Shown one piece after another: positions 5,035 to 5,127 of a stretch of DNA of 5,127 nucleotides. The notes under the pieces were generated by a model. That model did no database searches. It saw nothing but the letters and a program-made list of their open reading frames with translations, and was not told the origin of the DNA. The DNA comes from Candidatus Forterrea sp. Its GTDB lineage: Archaea > Iainarchaeota > Iainarchaeia > Iainarchaeales > JAAZKV01. The stretch lies in NCBI GenBank assembly GCA_020717885.1, contig DYDN01000061.1, positions 1 through 5,127 of the forward strand, read 5' to 3'. Position 1 is the stretch's first letter; each line of letters begins with the position of its first letter. Both the position numbers and the translations under genes were made by a program.

Positions 5035-5056
5035 TAGAAATCCTATTGGATTTCTA
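5035..5056. repeat. Perfect 9-bp hairpin at the element end, right copy
   Basis: TAGAAATCC pairs with GGATTTCTA around the loop TATT (plus-strand reading), the exact inverted copy of 69-90. It spans the stop codon of the probable transposase and also brings an in-frame stop (5056-5054) against the beta-helix reading frame. Confidence 0.75.
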
Positions 5057-5126
5057 GGTAAAGCCAAATTTTTATGGTTCGTCCGATGTGTTCAATATTG
5101 TATGCTAGTGCTTTGATTGTCACAGT
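5043..5126 (-). CDS. C-terminal 27 residues of a probable transposase (5' truncated by window edge)
   Basis: This is the second copy of the frame at 2-82, one codon longer: T-V-T-I-K-A-L-A-Y-N-I-E-H-I-G-R, then T-I-K-I-W-L-Y-L-E-I-Q, stop TAG at 5045-5043. It differs from the left copy by Thr for Ile at the single mismatch. It enters from the right edge and points toward the beta-helix gene fragment on the same strand. Assignment as a transposase is inferred from context and from the 'LAYN' helix-like motif, as for the left copy. Confidence 0.5.
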   Translation of the reverse strand, partial: TVTIKALAYNIEHIGRTIKIWLYLEIQ

Positions 5127-5127
5127 T

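Larger units (their letters stand above)
5028..5127 (-). mobile_element. Inward-facing end of the repeated mobile element, right copy (partial)
   Basis: Bases 5028-5124 are the inverted copy of 1-97 (one mismatch, at 5077); 5125-5127 continue further into the element, beyond what the left copy shows. The edge faces the beta-helix gene and the element body lies outside the window. Flanking sequence differs at once beyond the edge (GGGGG in the minus-strand sense here, CCCCC on the left), so these are two separate insertions or two ends with long inverted termini, not one duplicated junction. Confidence 0.72.

Noticed and set aside
1..5127. A complete small linear replicon with terminal inverted repeats (telomere-like ends)
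   Set aside because: The interior is ordinary chromosomal genes with no replication gene, one gene is truncated at the right repeat, and the repeats contain a coding 3' end running outward, which fits insertion sequence copies better.
1..5127. A circular element with overlapping ends
   Set aside because: The ends match only as reverse complements, not as direct repeats.

Overview
The window looks like a piece of archaeal chromosome, probably from a small-genome (DPANN-like) lineage. Three things point there: a tiny protein with an archaeal class III (type IV pilin-like) signal sequence, TATA-box promoters placed about 25-27 bases before start codons (leaderless mRNAs), and T-rich terminators. 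The lineage is inferred from gene content, not from a marker tree. One housekeeping enzyme, aspartyl-tRNA synthetase, is of the bacterial type with a GAD-like insertion, which suggests an old gene transfer.

Layout, left to right. Bases 1-97 are one end of a repeat whose inverted copy, 96/97 identical, closes the window at 5028-5124. Each copy carries the last 26-27 codons of an open frame running in from outside the window, with its stop codon inside a perfect 9-bp hairpin. The simplest reading is two inverted copies of an insertion sequence whose transposase 3' ends point inward, with the window ending where an assembly stops at the repeat. Next come a 60-aa pilin-like protein (142-324, +), aspS (378-2156, -), a short MscL-family protein lacking its second membrane helix (2219-2464, +), prephenate dehydratase pheA (2534-3361, -), branched-chain aminotransferase ilvE (3423-4334, -), and a 24-codon Lys-rich peptide ending in five cysteines (4405-4479, +). 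Last is the 3' part of a glycine/serine-rich, beta-helix-like surface protein gene (4511-5027, -) with no start, whose 5' part is cut off by the right-hand repeat.

The genes alternate in direction and are compact. aspS/mscL and ilvE/microprotein are divergent pairs, each apparently sharing one AT-rich TATA region. pheA and ilvE lie in the same direction 61 bases apart but pheA has its own TATA box. pheA makes phenylpyruvate and ilvE is a PLP aminotransferase, so the cell makes at least some amino acids, unlike many reduced DPANN genomes. The pilin-like and beta-helix proteins belong to the cell surface.

No CRISPR array, rRNA or tRNA gene was seen. The best candidates for something new are the poly-cysteine microprotein, the one-helix MscL, the AspRS with a His at the site tied to tRNA-Asn recognition, and the unidentified insertion sequence at both edges.
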